DNA from: Parolsenella sp958406235
GTDB lineage: Bacteria > Actinomycetota > Coriobacteriia > Coriobacteriales > Atopobiaceae
DNA length: 12,204 nucleotides
Assembly (NCBI RefSeq): GCF_039062465.1
Contig: NZ_JBCLNF010000018.1
Span: 1 to 12,204 of the forward strand
Direction of reading: 5' to 3'
The notes beneath the pieces were generated by a model. That model did not search any database. It had not been told where the DNA came from and saw only the letters and a list, made by a program, of their open reading frames with translations. Made by a program: the position numbers and the translations under genes. Shown in pieces: positions 6,759 through 12,204 of the stretch (its first letter is position 1; each line of letters begins with the position of its first letter).

Positions 6759-7961
6759 TTAGTTCTCCCTGAACTCGAGGTTCGTGAGACCCAGAGTGAT
6801 CAGGTCGCCGTCGCGAAGCGAGCACTCGTCGATGTCCACGTCGTTCACGAGCGTGCCATTGGTCGAGTTGAGGTCGCGAATGCGCCAAGTCTGGCCGTCA
6901 AAGGAAAGCTCTGCGTGCGAGCGAGAGACATTGGGGTCGTGAATCACAATGCCGCCCGCGGAACGCTCGCGGCCGATGACGGTGCGAGGCGCGCTCGCCG
7001 TGAAGGTGCGGCCAGATTTGCGATCGATGAGCAGGCACGCCGCGGGGTTGGCTGCGGGTGCGGGAGCCGCCGGTGCCACGCGGACCGTCTGGGGTGCGGG
7101 CTGCGTGGCAGCGTATGCCTGCTGCGGGGTGGCGGCACCGGGGATGGCCCGGGCGGCTGCGCCTGCGGCGAAGCCGGCAGCTGCCGCGGGAACGGCGGAA
7201 GCCGCGGGAACGGCGGAAGCCGCGGATGCCGGGGTGGCTGCGGCGACGGGGGCAGGCGCGGCTGCGGAGACAGGTGCGGCGACGGGGGCCATGGGTGCCG
7301 GCGCCTGGGAAGCACGGCTACCCACGAGGGGCACGTTCTGATACTGGCGCGCAACACGGCCCTGGGCGAAGAAGGCATCCTCTGCCTCGAGAACCGCCTC
7401 CTGCGGCATTACGTCGAGGCCGCTCTCCATGTTGGAGAGGGGCGCCGCCTGAGGCTGGGGCTGGGGGATGGGACGCACCCCGGGCGCCTGGGCGCGCGAG
7501 CTTGCGGCTCCGCCGAGGCCGCCATCAAGGGAGGAGTCCGCGCCAAGGAAGCGGGCCTCCTCTTCGCGAAGGCGGTTGAGGGTGCCGGCATCGACGTTCT
7601 CGGCGAAGACGGAGAAGCGGCCGCTCTTGAGAGAGGGATCCGCCATAAAGCGAACGACGGGCTTGCCAACGAAGACGTAGCCCTTGCCCTGTGCCTGTCC
7701 CTCGATGAACTGGGAGGTTTCCTTGGTGAGCTGTGCGTAAAGCGGACGCATCGTGATGTCGTCCTCGCTGGAGATGAGGATGGTGTAGAGGGCCGGCGCG
7801 GTGTCAACGCCGTTGATGACGAAGGTCTCCGCCTCCATCTCGCGCGCGGCCTTCTTGGCAAGCTTCTTGAAGGAGAAGGGGGCGGTGACGCCCTGCGTGG
7901 TGGCGCCAAAGAGGCTACCCACGCGCTGCTCGAAGACGTTCAGAAAGTTCACGTCACTCAT
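6759..7961 (-). CDS. fhaA: FHA-domain protein FhaA (DUF3662 + FHA)
   Basis: Cytoplasmic phosphothreonine-reading scaffold of 400 residues. The N-terminal DUF3662/FhaA domain covers about 1-137 and begins with the usual FEQRVGSLFG segment. A long Ala/Pro-rich disordered linker (about 145-305) follows. The C-terminal FHA domain (about 308-400) has VIGRERS, NVSRSHAE and LNSTNGTLVN. In mycobacteria FhaA links PknB signalling to the lipid II flippase MviN; the partner here is not visible. The ATG overlaps the end of the upstream kinase gene by 8 nt, but its GGGAGG ribosome site directly abuts the ATG. A GTG at codon 4 (7952) has that same site at 9 nt and may be the true start, or translation may be coupled to the kinase gene. 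Confidence 0.93.
   Translation of the reverse strand: MSDVNFLNVFEQRVGSLFGATTQGVTAPFSFKKLAKKAAREMEAETFVINGVDTAPALYTILISSEDDITMRPLYAQLTKETSQFIEGQAQGKGYVFVGKPVVRFMADPSLKSGRFSVFAENVDAGTLNRLREEEARFLGADSSLDGGLGGAASSRAQAPGVRPIPQPQPQAAPLSNMESGLDVMPQEAVLEAEDAFFAQGRVARQYQNVPLVGSRASQAPAPMAPVAAPVSAAAPAPVAAATPASAASAVPAASAVPAAAAGFAAGAAARAIPGAATPQQAYAATQPAPQTVRVAPAAPAPAANPAACLLIDRKSGRTFTASAPRTVIGRERSAGGIVIHDPNVSRSHAELSFDGQTWRIRDLNSTNGTLVNDVDIDECSLRDGDLITLGLTNLEFREN
7183..7225 (-). repeat. 18-bp tandem repeat inside the FhaA linker
   Basis: The plus-strand unit GCCGCGGGAACGGCGGAA occurs twice head to tail (7183-7200, 7201-7218), followed by seven more matching bases. It encodes ASAVPA twice within the Ala/Pro linker (FhaA residues 248-259). 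It is in frame, so copy-number changes would alter linker length without disrupting the FHA domain. Confidence 0.9.
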
Positions 7962-9735
7962 CCTCCCAGGTGTCGGACACAGGGCCCAGGGTCATGATTG
8001 AAATGCTCATAAGTATTAGACAGACTAGCGCAACTGCGATGTCGCAAATGGATGGCGTGGTCCATAACCCACCATTCTCCACTCTGGCAGAGAAGACGAG
8101 GGTCGCTATGAGGATGGCGCAGCAGGTCACTTGGGCGGCGGCGCACGCCGCGTTGGAGTGCCGCTTCGAAATGAGAGCGCAGGCCAGGGAGGCGCCGGCG
8201 CAACCAACTGCCGTAAGCCACGAGCTGCCGCTCATGACCGTTCTGCCAACCGCCGAGGCGAAGGACGCCCCGTCGCTTGAAGCAAGCGCTGACGTCAAGA
8301 GCATGGCGAGGACTCCTCCAAGGGCCGAGGTCGCGGTTGCCGGGAGCGGTGGCAGGCACGCGCCGGCAAGGGCGGCGCTTCCCACCGGGGATCCAGTAGC
8401 GCAGCCTAGAAGCAGTGCGGCGTGCGAAAGCCTGCTTGCGGGGCTTACGTGCGTCTGCCAGAGATAGAGCACCGCGCCGGCTAGCGCTGCGACGAGGAAT
8501 GCCGGGGAGTATGCGCCGGGGGTCACGAGCGTTATCACGTAGACGAGCGTGGTGAACGTGCCTCCGGCTGCGGGCAATGCCGCCGAGAACGCAGCCGGAA
8601 CAAGTGCCGATGCCGCGGCCAGTGGCATCGGCTCGATGTTGAGCCCGACGAGGCGCGCTATCGCCGGAATGCAGCGAAGGCAGACGGCGCCCGAAACGGC
8701 GGCACAAACGACGCGGGAGATCGCATTCGGCAGCCACGGGTAACGCTCTGCGATGCTCACGCGCATCGCGGCGTTCCACACCTCGTCAGCAGGGCCGGTT
8801 TCGCCTCTTGCCTGTGCGAGGAGATCGGCCACGGACGCGCGACCCTCCGCCTCGTCCCCGAGATAGGGGAGAACTGCGCGGGCAAGCTCGCCTGCCGTAG
8901 ACGGGCGCCTGCCGGGGTCCGCGCTGAGGGCTTCCGCGATCTGGTCGCTTACGGGTCCTGCGAGCTCAGGCTCCACCTTGGCTAGCGGCCTCGCTCCCTT
9001 TTCGATTCTCTTGAGCGATGCGTCCGCGTCCTTGGCGAGAAACGGGCATGAGCCGGTCAACGCTTGGTAGCAGACGCAGGCGAGGGCGAAGACGTCCGTG
9101 CGTTCGTCGACGTAGTCTCCCGTGAGCTGCTCCGGGGGCATATAGCCAACCGTGCCTCCTCGAGCGCCTTCCCAACCCGCGGCGCTCGCAAGGCTCGCCA
9201 TGCCAAAGTCGCCGAGCTTGACGTTTCCCTGCGCGTCTATAAAGACGTTCGATGGCTTGATATCAAGGTGTAGGACACCCTCGGCGTGCGCGTGATCGAG
9301 CGCGGAGGCGAGGCTCGAAAGCAGGTGCGCGCACTCGTCATAGGTGAGAACGCCGCCCTCGACTCGCGACATGAGCTCGGCCAAGGTCATGCCATCGACG
9401 AATTCCATGATGAGATACGCGGTTCCTCCGCGTACCTCGAAGTCGTGGACGGTGACGATGTTCTGATCCGTGAGGCGCGAGGTGATGCGGGCCTCCGAGA
9501 GGGCCTCTGAGAGCGTGGAGGCCCGCATGCCGGGCGCGGTTTCGAGGGGCATGCACTTGATAGCGACCTTGCGGTCGAGGCGCGTGTCCCAGCAGACGCG
9601 GACCTCGCCAAATCCACCCGTGCCTCGAGTTTCGACGGTGCGATAGCGCCCGAGCAGCAATAGCTGATCGGTCTCAGGCTGCGCCTGGTTGGTGGCGACG
9701 GCCCATCCCTGTTGTTTGGGGGCGGGTGTCTGCAC
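7954..9735 (-). CDS. Membrane Ser/Thr protein kinase without PASTA repeats (PknA-like position), multi-pass C-terminus
   Basis: Protein of 593 residues with a Hanks-type kinase domain (about 27-295). It shows GTGGFGEV (38-45), VAIK lysine 60, DFG (176-178), YMPPEQ (198-203) and DVFALA (214-219). The catalytic loop reads HLDIKPSN (156-163), so the HRD arginine is a leucine while the catalytic aspartate remains. The C-terminal half (about 336-583) has roughly seven or eight hydrophobic segments and at least a dozen cysteines; I do not recognise it as a named domain. The GTG start at 9735 has GAGGA 8 nt upstream. An in-frame TTG at 9813 would place the start inside the promoter -35, so I reject it. 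This is the first gene of the cluster, upstream of fhaA, where mycobacteria have no kinase. It may fill the PknA role, but that is inference. Confidence 0.88.
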   Translation of the reverse strand: MQTPAPKQQGWAVATNQAQPETDQLLLLGRYRTVETRGTGGFGEVRVCWDTRLDRKVAIKCMPLETAPGMRASTLSEALSEARITSRLTDQNIVTVHDFEVRGGTAYLIMEFVDGMTLAELMSRVEGGVLTYDECAHLLSSLASALDHAHAEGVLHLDIKPSNVFIDAQGNVKLGDFGMASLASAAGWEGARGGTVGYMPPEQLTGDYVDERTDVFALACVCYQALTGSCPFLAKDADASLKRIEKGARPLAKVEPELAGPVSDQIAEALSADPGRRPSTAGELARAVLPYLGDEAEGRASVADLLAQARGETGPADEVWNAAMRVSIAERYPWLPNAISRVVCAAVSGAVCLRCIPAIARLVGLNIEPMPLAAASALVPAAFSAALPAAGGTFTTLVYVITLVTPGAYSPAFLVAALAGAVLYLWQTHVSPASRLSHAALLLGCATGSPVGSAALAGACLPPLPATATSALGGVLAMLLTSALASSDGASFASAVGRTVMSGSSWLTAVGCAGASLACALISKRHSNAACAAAQVTCCAILIATLVFSARVENGGLWTTPSICDIAVALVCLILMSISIMTLGPVSDTWEDE

Positions 9736-9784
9736 GGCGTTTGTCCTCGTTTCAGCTGCGTGTGCCGGTGCGTTGATTGGGGTA

Positions 9785-9813
9785 ATTCTAGCAGCACGAG
9801 CGAAGAGGTACAA
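9785..9813 (-). promoter_or_regulatory. Likely promoter of the kinase-fhaA-fhaB-pstP-SEDS/PBP-pknB operon
   Basis: On the minus strand TTGTAC (9813-9808) and TAGAAT (9790-9785) are separated by 17 nt. The -10 matches the sigma-70 consensus at five of six positions; the -35 is weak. Transcription would start near 9778, leaving a leader of about 40 nt before the GTG at 9735. It is the only convincing promoter I see for the cluster. Confidence 0.6.
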
Positions 9814-9821
9814 AAAAGTTC

Positions 9822-9851
9822 TTGCACAATTGAGATTGCATGGGTTACTAT
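9822..9851 (+). promoter_or_regulatory. Promoter of the tRNA-Leu gene
   Basis: TTGCAC (9822-9827) and TACTAT (9846-9851) are spaced by 18 nt. The start would fall around 9858, just ahead of the tRNA 5' end at 9865. It faces away from the kinase operon promoter, whose -35 is only 8 nt from this one, so the two polymerases probably compete for the same stretch. Confidence 0.7.
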
Positions 9852-9864
9852 CTACCCTGCATCT

Positions 9865-9951
9865 GCGGGCGTGGCGGAATTGGCAGACGCGTACGGTTCA
9901 GGTCCGTATGGGGGCAACCCCATGAAGGTTCAAGTCCTTTCGCCCGCACCA
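9865..9951 (+). tRNA. tRNA-Leu (anticodon CAG)
   Basis: An 87-nt class II tRNA. The acceptor arms GCGGGCG (9865-9871) and CGCCCGC (9941-9947) pair perfectly, with discriminator A and an encoded CCA. The anticodon stem TACGG/CCGTA closes the loop TTCAGGT, so the anticodon is CAG and it reads CUG, a major leucine codon in a GC-rich genome. A long variable arm with TGGGG/CCCCA is as expected for leucine tRNAs. The T arm has GGTTCAAGTCC. All parts look functional. Confidence 0.97.
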
Positions 9952-9962
9952 TGTTAATGAGG

Positions 9963-9990
9963 AGGCCCCGGGAAACCGGGGCCTTTTTCT
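9963..9990 (+). terminator. Intrinsic terminator of the tRNA-Leu gene
   Basis: AGGCCCCGG and CCGGGGCCT form a perfect 9-bp stem closed by a GAAA tetraloop, followed by TTTTCTTT. It begins 12 nt after the tRNA end. On the minus strand the stem is not followed by a U-run, so it should not stop transcription from the small gene to its right. Confidence 0.93.
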
Positions 9991-9997
9991 TTCAATA

Positions 9998-10055
9998 TGT
10001 CGCGCTTGCCGCAGGGTCAACCCAACTGTCGCACTTGCCGCAGGGTCTACCCAAC
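9998..10055. repeat. Tandem 29-bp direct repeat
   Basis: Two adjoining 29-bp copies (9998-10026 and 10027-10055) differ at only two positions. Both contain CTTGCCGCAGGGTC and end ACCCAAC. They lie between the tRNA terminator and the stop codon of the small membrane protein gene, so they are in its 3' region on the minus strand. The second copy runs into a small hairpin, CCCAA-CGGC-TTGGG (10050-10063). No reading frame or known element explains them. Confidence 0.85.
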
Positions 10056-10080
10056 GGCTTGGGCCTTCGGCGCTGCGAGC

Positions 10081-10278
10081 CTACTTGTTATCGTCGTCGA
10101 AGAACGACCATCCGTTCTCGTCATCCTCTTCGTCTTCGTACTGGTCATACGTCTCGCGCGTCTTGTGCTCGAGGATGATTGCCGCAATCAGGAAACCAAC
10201 AAGGATGATTCCGATAAGGGCGAGGACGCCCATACGCGTACCAAAAAGCCAATCGACGAAGCTAGCAATCGTGTTCAT
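10081..10278 (-). CDS. Small single-pass membrane protein with an acidic tail, function unknown
   Basis: A 65-residue protein. Residues 1-15 are short and mildly amphipathic; 16-37 form one strongly hydrophobic helix (MGVLALIGIILVGFLIAAII). The rest is very acidic: the stretch from about 42 to 63 holds more than a dozen Asp/Glu residues (YEDEEDDEN, FFDDD). The ATG at 10278 has AAAGG 8 nt upstream. Codon third positions are mostly C or G, as in neighbouring genes, which supports a real gene. It is divergent from serS across a 158-bp gap. I do not recognise a family; a conserved hypothetical small membrane protein is the most that can be said. No clear terminator follows it. Confidence 0.7.
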   Translation of the reverse strand: MNTIASFVDWLFGTRMGVLALIGIILVGFLIAAIILEHKTRETYDQYEDEEDDENGWSFFDDDNK

Positions 10279-10324
10279 GGGTGCCGCCTTTCGCCTCGTT
10301 AACCGCGAGGAGGAGTGTCGTGGA

Positions 10325-10348
10325 GGGCTCTCGCCTGCGCGCGAGCCT
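10325..10348. other. Hairpin between the small membrane gene and serS
   Basis: GGCTC (10326-10330) and GAGCC (10343-10347) pair, with the inner CGC/GCG extending the stem after one mismatch around a 4-nt loop. A second stem, CCTCG/CGAGG (10294-10310), lies closer to the small gene. Both would be in that gene's 5' leader if it is transcribed from the region near 10375. Neither is followed by a U-run. Confidence 0.45.
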
Positions 10349-10371
10349 CATCTAGAGCCAAATTTGCCCAT

Positions 10372-10383
10372 AAGTATATACTT
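10372..10383. promoter_or_regulatory. Palindrome AAGTATATACTT with overlapping -10 elements, probable serS promoter
   Basis: AAGTATATACTT is a perfect 12-bp palindrome in an otherwise GC-rich gap. It contains TATACT on both strands (plus 10377-10382, minus 10378-10373), so it can supply a -10 for serS and another for the divergent small gene. No good -35 is seen on either side, so an activator or an alternative -35 is needed if it is used. It could also be an operator. Confidence 0.5.
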
Positions 10384-10398
10384 GGCTGCTGAATGACC

Positions 10399-10415
10399 CG
10401 CGGGCGTGGCCCGCG
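10399..10415 (+). promoter_or_regulatory. Leader hairpin upstream of serS
   Basis: CGCGGGC and GCCCGCG form a perfect 7-bp stem with a GTG loop, 11 nt before the ribosome site AAAGGGAG (10424-10431). No U-run follows, so it is not a terminator. There is no T-box signature (no GGTGG bulge sequence and no specifier arm visible), so a T-box riboswitch is not supported. The stem may tune translation or mRNA stability. Confidence 0.5.
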
Positions 10416-10436
10416 CTAAAACGAAAGGGAGCAGCC

Positions 10437-11723
10437 ATGCTCGACATGAAGTTCGTTCGCGAGAACCCCGATGCCATCGATACCGCGATGGCAAATCGTC
10501 AGACCTCCTGGGACCGTGAGAAGTTCTTCGAGCTCGACGATGAGCGTCGTGCTGTCATCGGCGAGGTCGAAGACCTTCAGGCCACCCGCAACGCTGAGTC
10601 CAAGAAGATCGGCGCTCTCATGAAGGAGGGCAAGAAGGACGAGGCCGAGGCTGCCAAGGAAGCCGTCCGCGAGGTCAATGAGAAGATCGAGGGCCTTGCC
10701 GCCCGTCGTACCGAGCTCGAGCAGGAGCAGTATGACTTCATGGCCCACCTCCCCAACATTCCGTGCGAGGCCACGCCCGTTGGCGTCGACGAGTCCGAGA
10801 ACCCCGAGCGTCGCCGCTGGGGCACCCCGCGCGACTTTGAGGCCGAGGGCTTTGAGTTCAAGGCTCACTGGGACCTTGGCACCGACCTTGGCATTATGGA
10901 CTTCGATCGCGGCAACAAGCTCTCCGGTAGCCGCTTCACCGTTCTCGGTGGCGCCGGCGCCCGTCTCGAGCGTGCCCTCATCAACTTCTTCGTGGACACT
11001 CACACCGCCCGTGGATTCAAGGAGTGGTGGCCGCCCATCGTGGTTAAGCGTCAGACGATGTTTGGCACCGGCCAGCTCCCCAAGTTTGAGGACGACGCCT
11101 ATCACGTTTCTGGCGACAACTTCCTGATCCCGACGGCCGAGGTCGTCCTGACTAACCTCCATGCGGGCGAGACCCTCGATGCCGCTCAGCTGCCCCTCTG
11201 GTATACCGCCTTCACCCCGTGCTTCCGCGAGGAGGCTGGCTCCGCCGGTCGAGACACGCGTGGCATCATTCGCCAGCACGAGTTCGACAAGGTCGAGATG
11301 GTGAAGTTCGCCAAGCCGGAGGAGTCTGACGCCGAGCTCGAGAGCATGACTGCCGAGGCCGAGTACCTGCTTCAGCAGCTGGGCCTTCCGTATCGTGTGA
11401 TTAGCCTCTGCACGGGCGACCTGGGCTTCTCCGCTCGCCAGACGTATGACATCGAGGTTTGGCTACCGAGCTATAACGCCTACAAGGAGATCTCCTCTTG
11501 CTCCAACTGTGGTGACTTCCAGGCCCGTCGCGCCAACATCAAGTATCGCGACCCCGAGAACTTCAAGGGCACGCGCTACGTTCACACGCTCAATGGCTCC
11601 GGCCTGCCTGCCGGCCGCACCATGGCTGCCATCCTGGAGAACTACCAGAACGCCGATGGCTCCGTTACTGTGCCTGAGGTCCTGCGCCCATATATGGGTT
11701 GCGACAAGATCGAGCTCGCCTAG
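10437..11723 (+). CDS. serS: Serine--tRNA ligase (seryl-tRNA synthetase)
   Basis: Class II aminoacyl-tRNA synthetase of 428 residues that charges tRNA-Ser, and tRNA-Sec where present, in the cytoplasm. Residues 1-105 form the N-terminal helical hairpin that grips the long variable arm of tRNA-Ser. Motif 1 lies around 173-202 (GARLERALINFFV). The serine pocket has PTAEV (232-236). Motif 2 is TPCFREEAGSAGRDTRGI (260-277), with FRxE at 263-266. Motif 3 is NGSGLPAGRTMAAILENYQ (386-404), with Arg394. Length and motifs are standard. The ATG has GGGAG 5 nt upstream. Codon use is strongly biased towards C-ending codons and CGT/CGC for arginine, as expected for high expression. It stands alone, with its own promoter region and terminator. 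Confidence 0.98.
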   Translation: MLDMKFVRENPDAIDTAMANRQTSWDREKFFELDDERRAVIGEVEDLQATRNAESKKIGALMKEGKKDEAEAAKEAVREVNEKIEGLAARRTELEQEQYDFMAHLPNIPCEATPVGVDESENPERRRWGTPRDFEAEGFEFKAHWDLGTDLGIMDFDRGNKLSGSRFTVLGGAGARLERALINFFVDTHTARGFKEWWPPIVVKRQTMFGTGQLPKFEDDAYHVSGDNFLIPTAEVVLTNLHAGETLDAAQLPLWYTAFTPCFREEAGSAGRDTRGIIRQHEFDKVEMVKFAKPEESDAELESMTAEAEYLLQQLGLPYRVISLCTGDLGFSARQTYDIEVWLPSYNAYKEISSCSNCGDFQARRANIKYRDPENFKGTRYVHTLNGSGLPAGRTMAAILENYQNADGSVTVPEVLRPYMGCDKIELA

Positions 11724-11735
11724 TCCTGGCGGCGC

Positions 11736-11757
11736 GTTGCGTAGAAAGTCACGCAAC
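11736..11757 (+). other. Hairpin just after serS
   Basis: GTTGCGT and ACGCAAC form a perfect 7-bp stem with an 8-nt loop, 12 nt past the serS stop. It lacks a U-run (AACATATAG follows) and sits 17 nt before the real terminator. It may protect the mRNA 3' end. Confidence 0.55.
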
Positions 11758-11774
11758 AACATATAGATCTGAAC

Positions 11775-11813
11775 AGATGGGGTTCCGGTATCGCCGGGCC
11801 CCATCTTTCTTAT
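11775..11813 (+). terminator. Intrinsic terminator of serS
   Basis: AGATGGGG (11775-11782) pairs with CCCCATCT (11799-11806), with an inner CCGG/CCGG stem, followed by TTTCTTAT. It is placed 51 nt after the stop codon. Confidence 0.9.
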
Positions 11814-11990
11814 AGAGGGACGTTGGGTGAGGCTAAATGTCGGTAACTCTTTGGTGGACCATCGCCTAACGACGCTCTAAGCAGGGGAAAGGCGGGACGA
11901 TGTGTGACCCCGCAAGGGCCGCTCCCGTCCCGCACGCCGCCCCGCGCCCTCCCGAGTTGTGTGCGTCCCGTGGAGACGCCCCCGCCCCCC
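11814..11990. other. Non-coding GC-rich region upstream of the putative rRNA promoter
   Basis: I see no gene here. Part of it reads open on both strands, but without a ribosome site or recognisable protein. It is rich in long inverted repeats: GCGGGACG (11892-11899) with CGTCCCGC (11926-11933), and the left halves of two pairs whose right halves lie at or beyond the promoter. The left portion (11814-11890) has more normal composition and no clear promoter. Confidence 0.6.
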
Positions 11991-12019
11991 TTGCGGGCGG
12001 CCCCGGGGGCGCGTATATT
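11991..12019 (+). promoter_or_regulatory. Putative ribosomal RNA operon promoter
   Basis: TTGCGG (11991-11996) and TATATT (12014-12019) are spaced by exactly 17 nt. TATATT is conspicuous in a stretch of nearly pure G and C. The bases after the -10 (TCATCCCTGCG) make a GC-rich discriminator region, as in promoters under stringent control. Transcription would start near 12026. No protein gene begins downstream within the window, which together with the boxA-like leader supports a stable-RNA promoter. Confidence 0.6.
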
Positions 12020-12025
12020 TCATCC

Positions 12026-12204
12026 CTGCGCTGCGGCCGGCGGGTCCCACGGGACGGGCGGGGGCGGCGCGGGCGAACCTTGAGAACCGGATACTGCGAT
12101 CGATGAGATCGACGAGACAGACAAGCTAAGTAGAAGTGACGAAGTGTGCTACATAGCAACCCTTTGTTCCTTTGACCAAGCGAATCCGAATCTTACATTC
12201 AGAG
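12026..12204 (+). promoter_or_regulatory. Probable rRNA leader with boxA-like antitermination sites; 16S gene expected at the right edge
   Basis: TTTGTTCCTTTGACCAA (12163-12179) resembles the bacterial boxA consensus (TGTTCTTTGA type) with one extra C. TTGAGAACCGG (12080-12090) resembles another block common in actinobacterial rRNA leaders and spacers. A small stem, CGATC/GATCG, spans 12097-12111. The final AGAG (12201-12204) could be the first bases of the conserved 16S 5' sequence AGAGTTTGATC. That last step is a guess, since the window stops there. There is no supported protein-coding gene in this stretch. Confidence 0.5.

Noticed and set aside
9735..9813. TTG start giving the leading kinase 26 more residues
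   Set aside because: The TTG falls in the -35 of the probable promoter and has no ribosome site; the GTG at 9735 has GAGGA at the right distance.
9865..9951. tRNA-Leu as attachment site of an integrated element
   Set aside because: No integrase gene and no duplicated tRNA 3' end are seen on either side within the window; the neighbours are housekeeping genes.
9998..10055. CRISPR array
   Set aside because: There are only two abutting copies with no spacers between them and no cas genes.
10284..10436. T-box riboswitch for serS
   Set aside because: The leader from the likely start to the ATG is only about 50 nt, and no T-box bulge sequence or specifier loop is present.
10416..11279. Minus-strand open frame opposite serS
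   Set aside because: serS is complete and unmistakable on the plus strand; the Leu/Gly/Val-rich antisense frame is an artefact of its codon bias.
11866..12159. Overlapping open frames on both strands in the GC-rich region before the right edge
   Set aside because: They are Pro/Arg/Ala-rich with no ribosome site, and they cross the likely rRNA promoter and leader.

Overview
The window looks like part of a high-GC actinobacterial chromosome. The main evidence is the minus-strand cluster: a Ser/Thr kinase, FhaA (DUF3662 plus FHA), FhaB, a PP2C phosphatase, a SEDS glycosyltransferase joined to a class B penicillin-binding protein, and a PASTA kinase (PknB). This is the conserved actinobacterial growth and division signalling locus (fhaA-fhaB-pstP-rodA-pbpA-pknA-pknB in Mycobacterium). 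The fused SEDS-PBP, the gene order and the base composition suggest class Coriobacteriia (Collinsella/Olsenella/Atopobium relatives), but that placement rests on memory, not a search.

Layout, left to right. Positions 1-132 are the left end of an insertion sequence of the IS3 family, IS150-like. It has a terminal inverted repeat, the first codons of a transposase orfA, and a hairpin that buries the orfA ribosome binding site. It sits about 40 bp downstream of pknB in the same orientation. From 174 to 9735 runs a six-gene minus-strand cluster with overlaps or 1-nt gaps (ATGA at fhaB/pstP, 8-nt overlap at kinase/fhaA). Only the 95 bp before pknB is a real gap. Transcription starts at a likely promoter at 9785-9813. 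Back to back with it is a promoter for a tRNA-Leu(CAG) gene at 9865-9951, which ends in a strong intrinsic terminator. Next come a tandem 29-bp repeat and a small acidic single-pass membrane protein on the minus strand. The divergent seryl-tRNA synthetase gene serS follows, with a strong terminator. The last 480 bp have no gene. They carry a GC-rich, inverted-repeat-dense promoter region and a boxA-like leader, probably the control region of a ribosomal RNA operon whose 16S gene starts at or just past the right edge.

How the genes fit together (family knowledge plus inference): PknB senses peptidoglycan or lipid II fragments through extracellular PASTA repeats and phosphorylates cytoplasmic targets. 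FhaA and FhaB read phosphothreonines and link the kinase to wall-synthesis proteins. PstP reverses the phosphorylation. The SEDS-PBP fusion polymerises and crosslinks the wall. The second kinase, at the head of the operon, lacks PASTA repeats, has HLD instead of HRD in its catalytic loop, and carries a C-terminal multi-pass membrane domain of unknown role.
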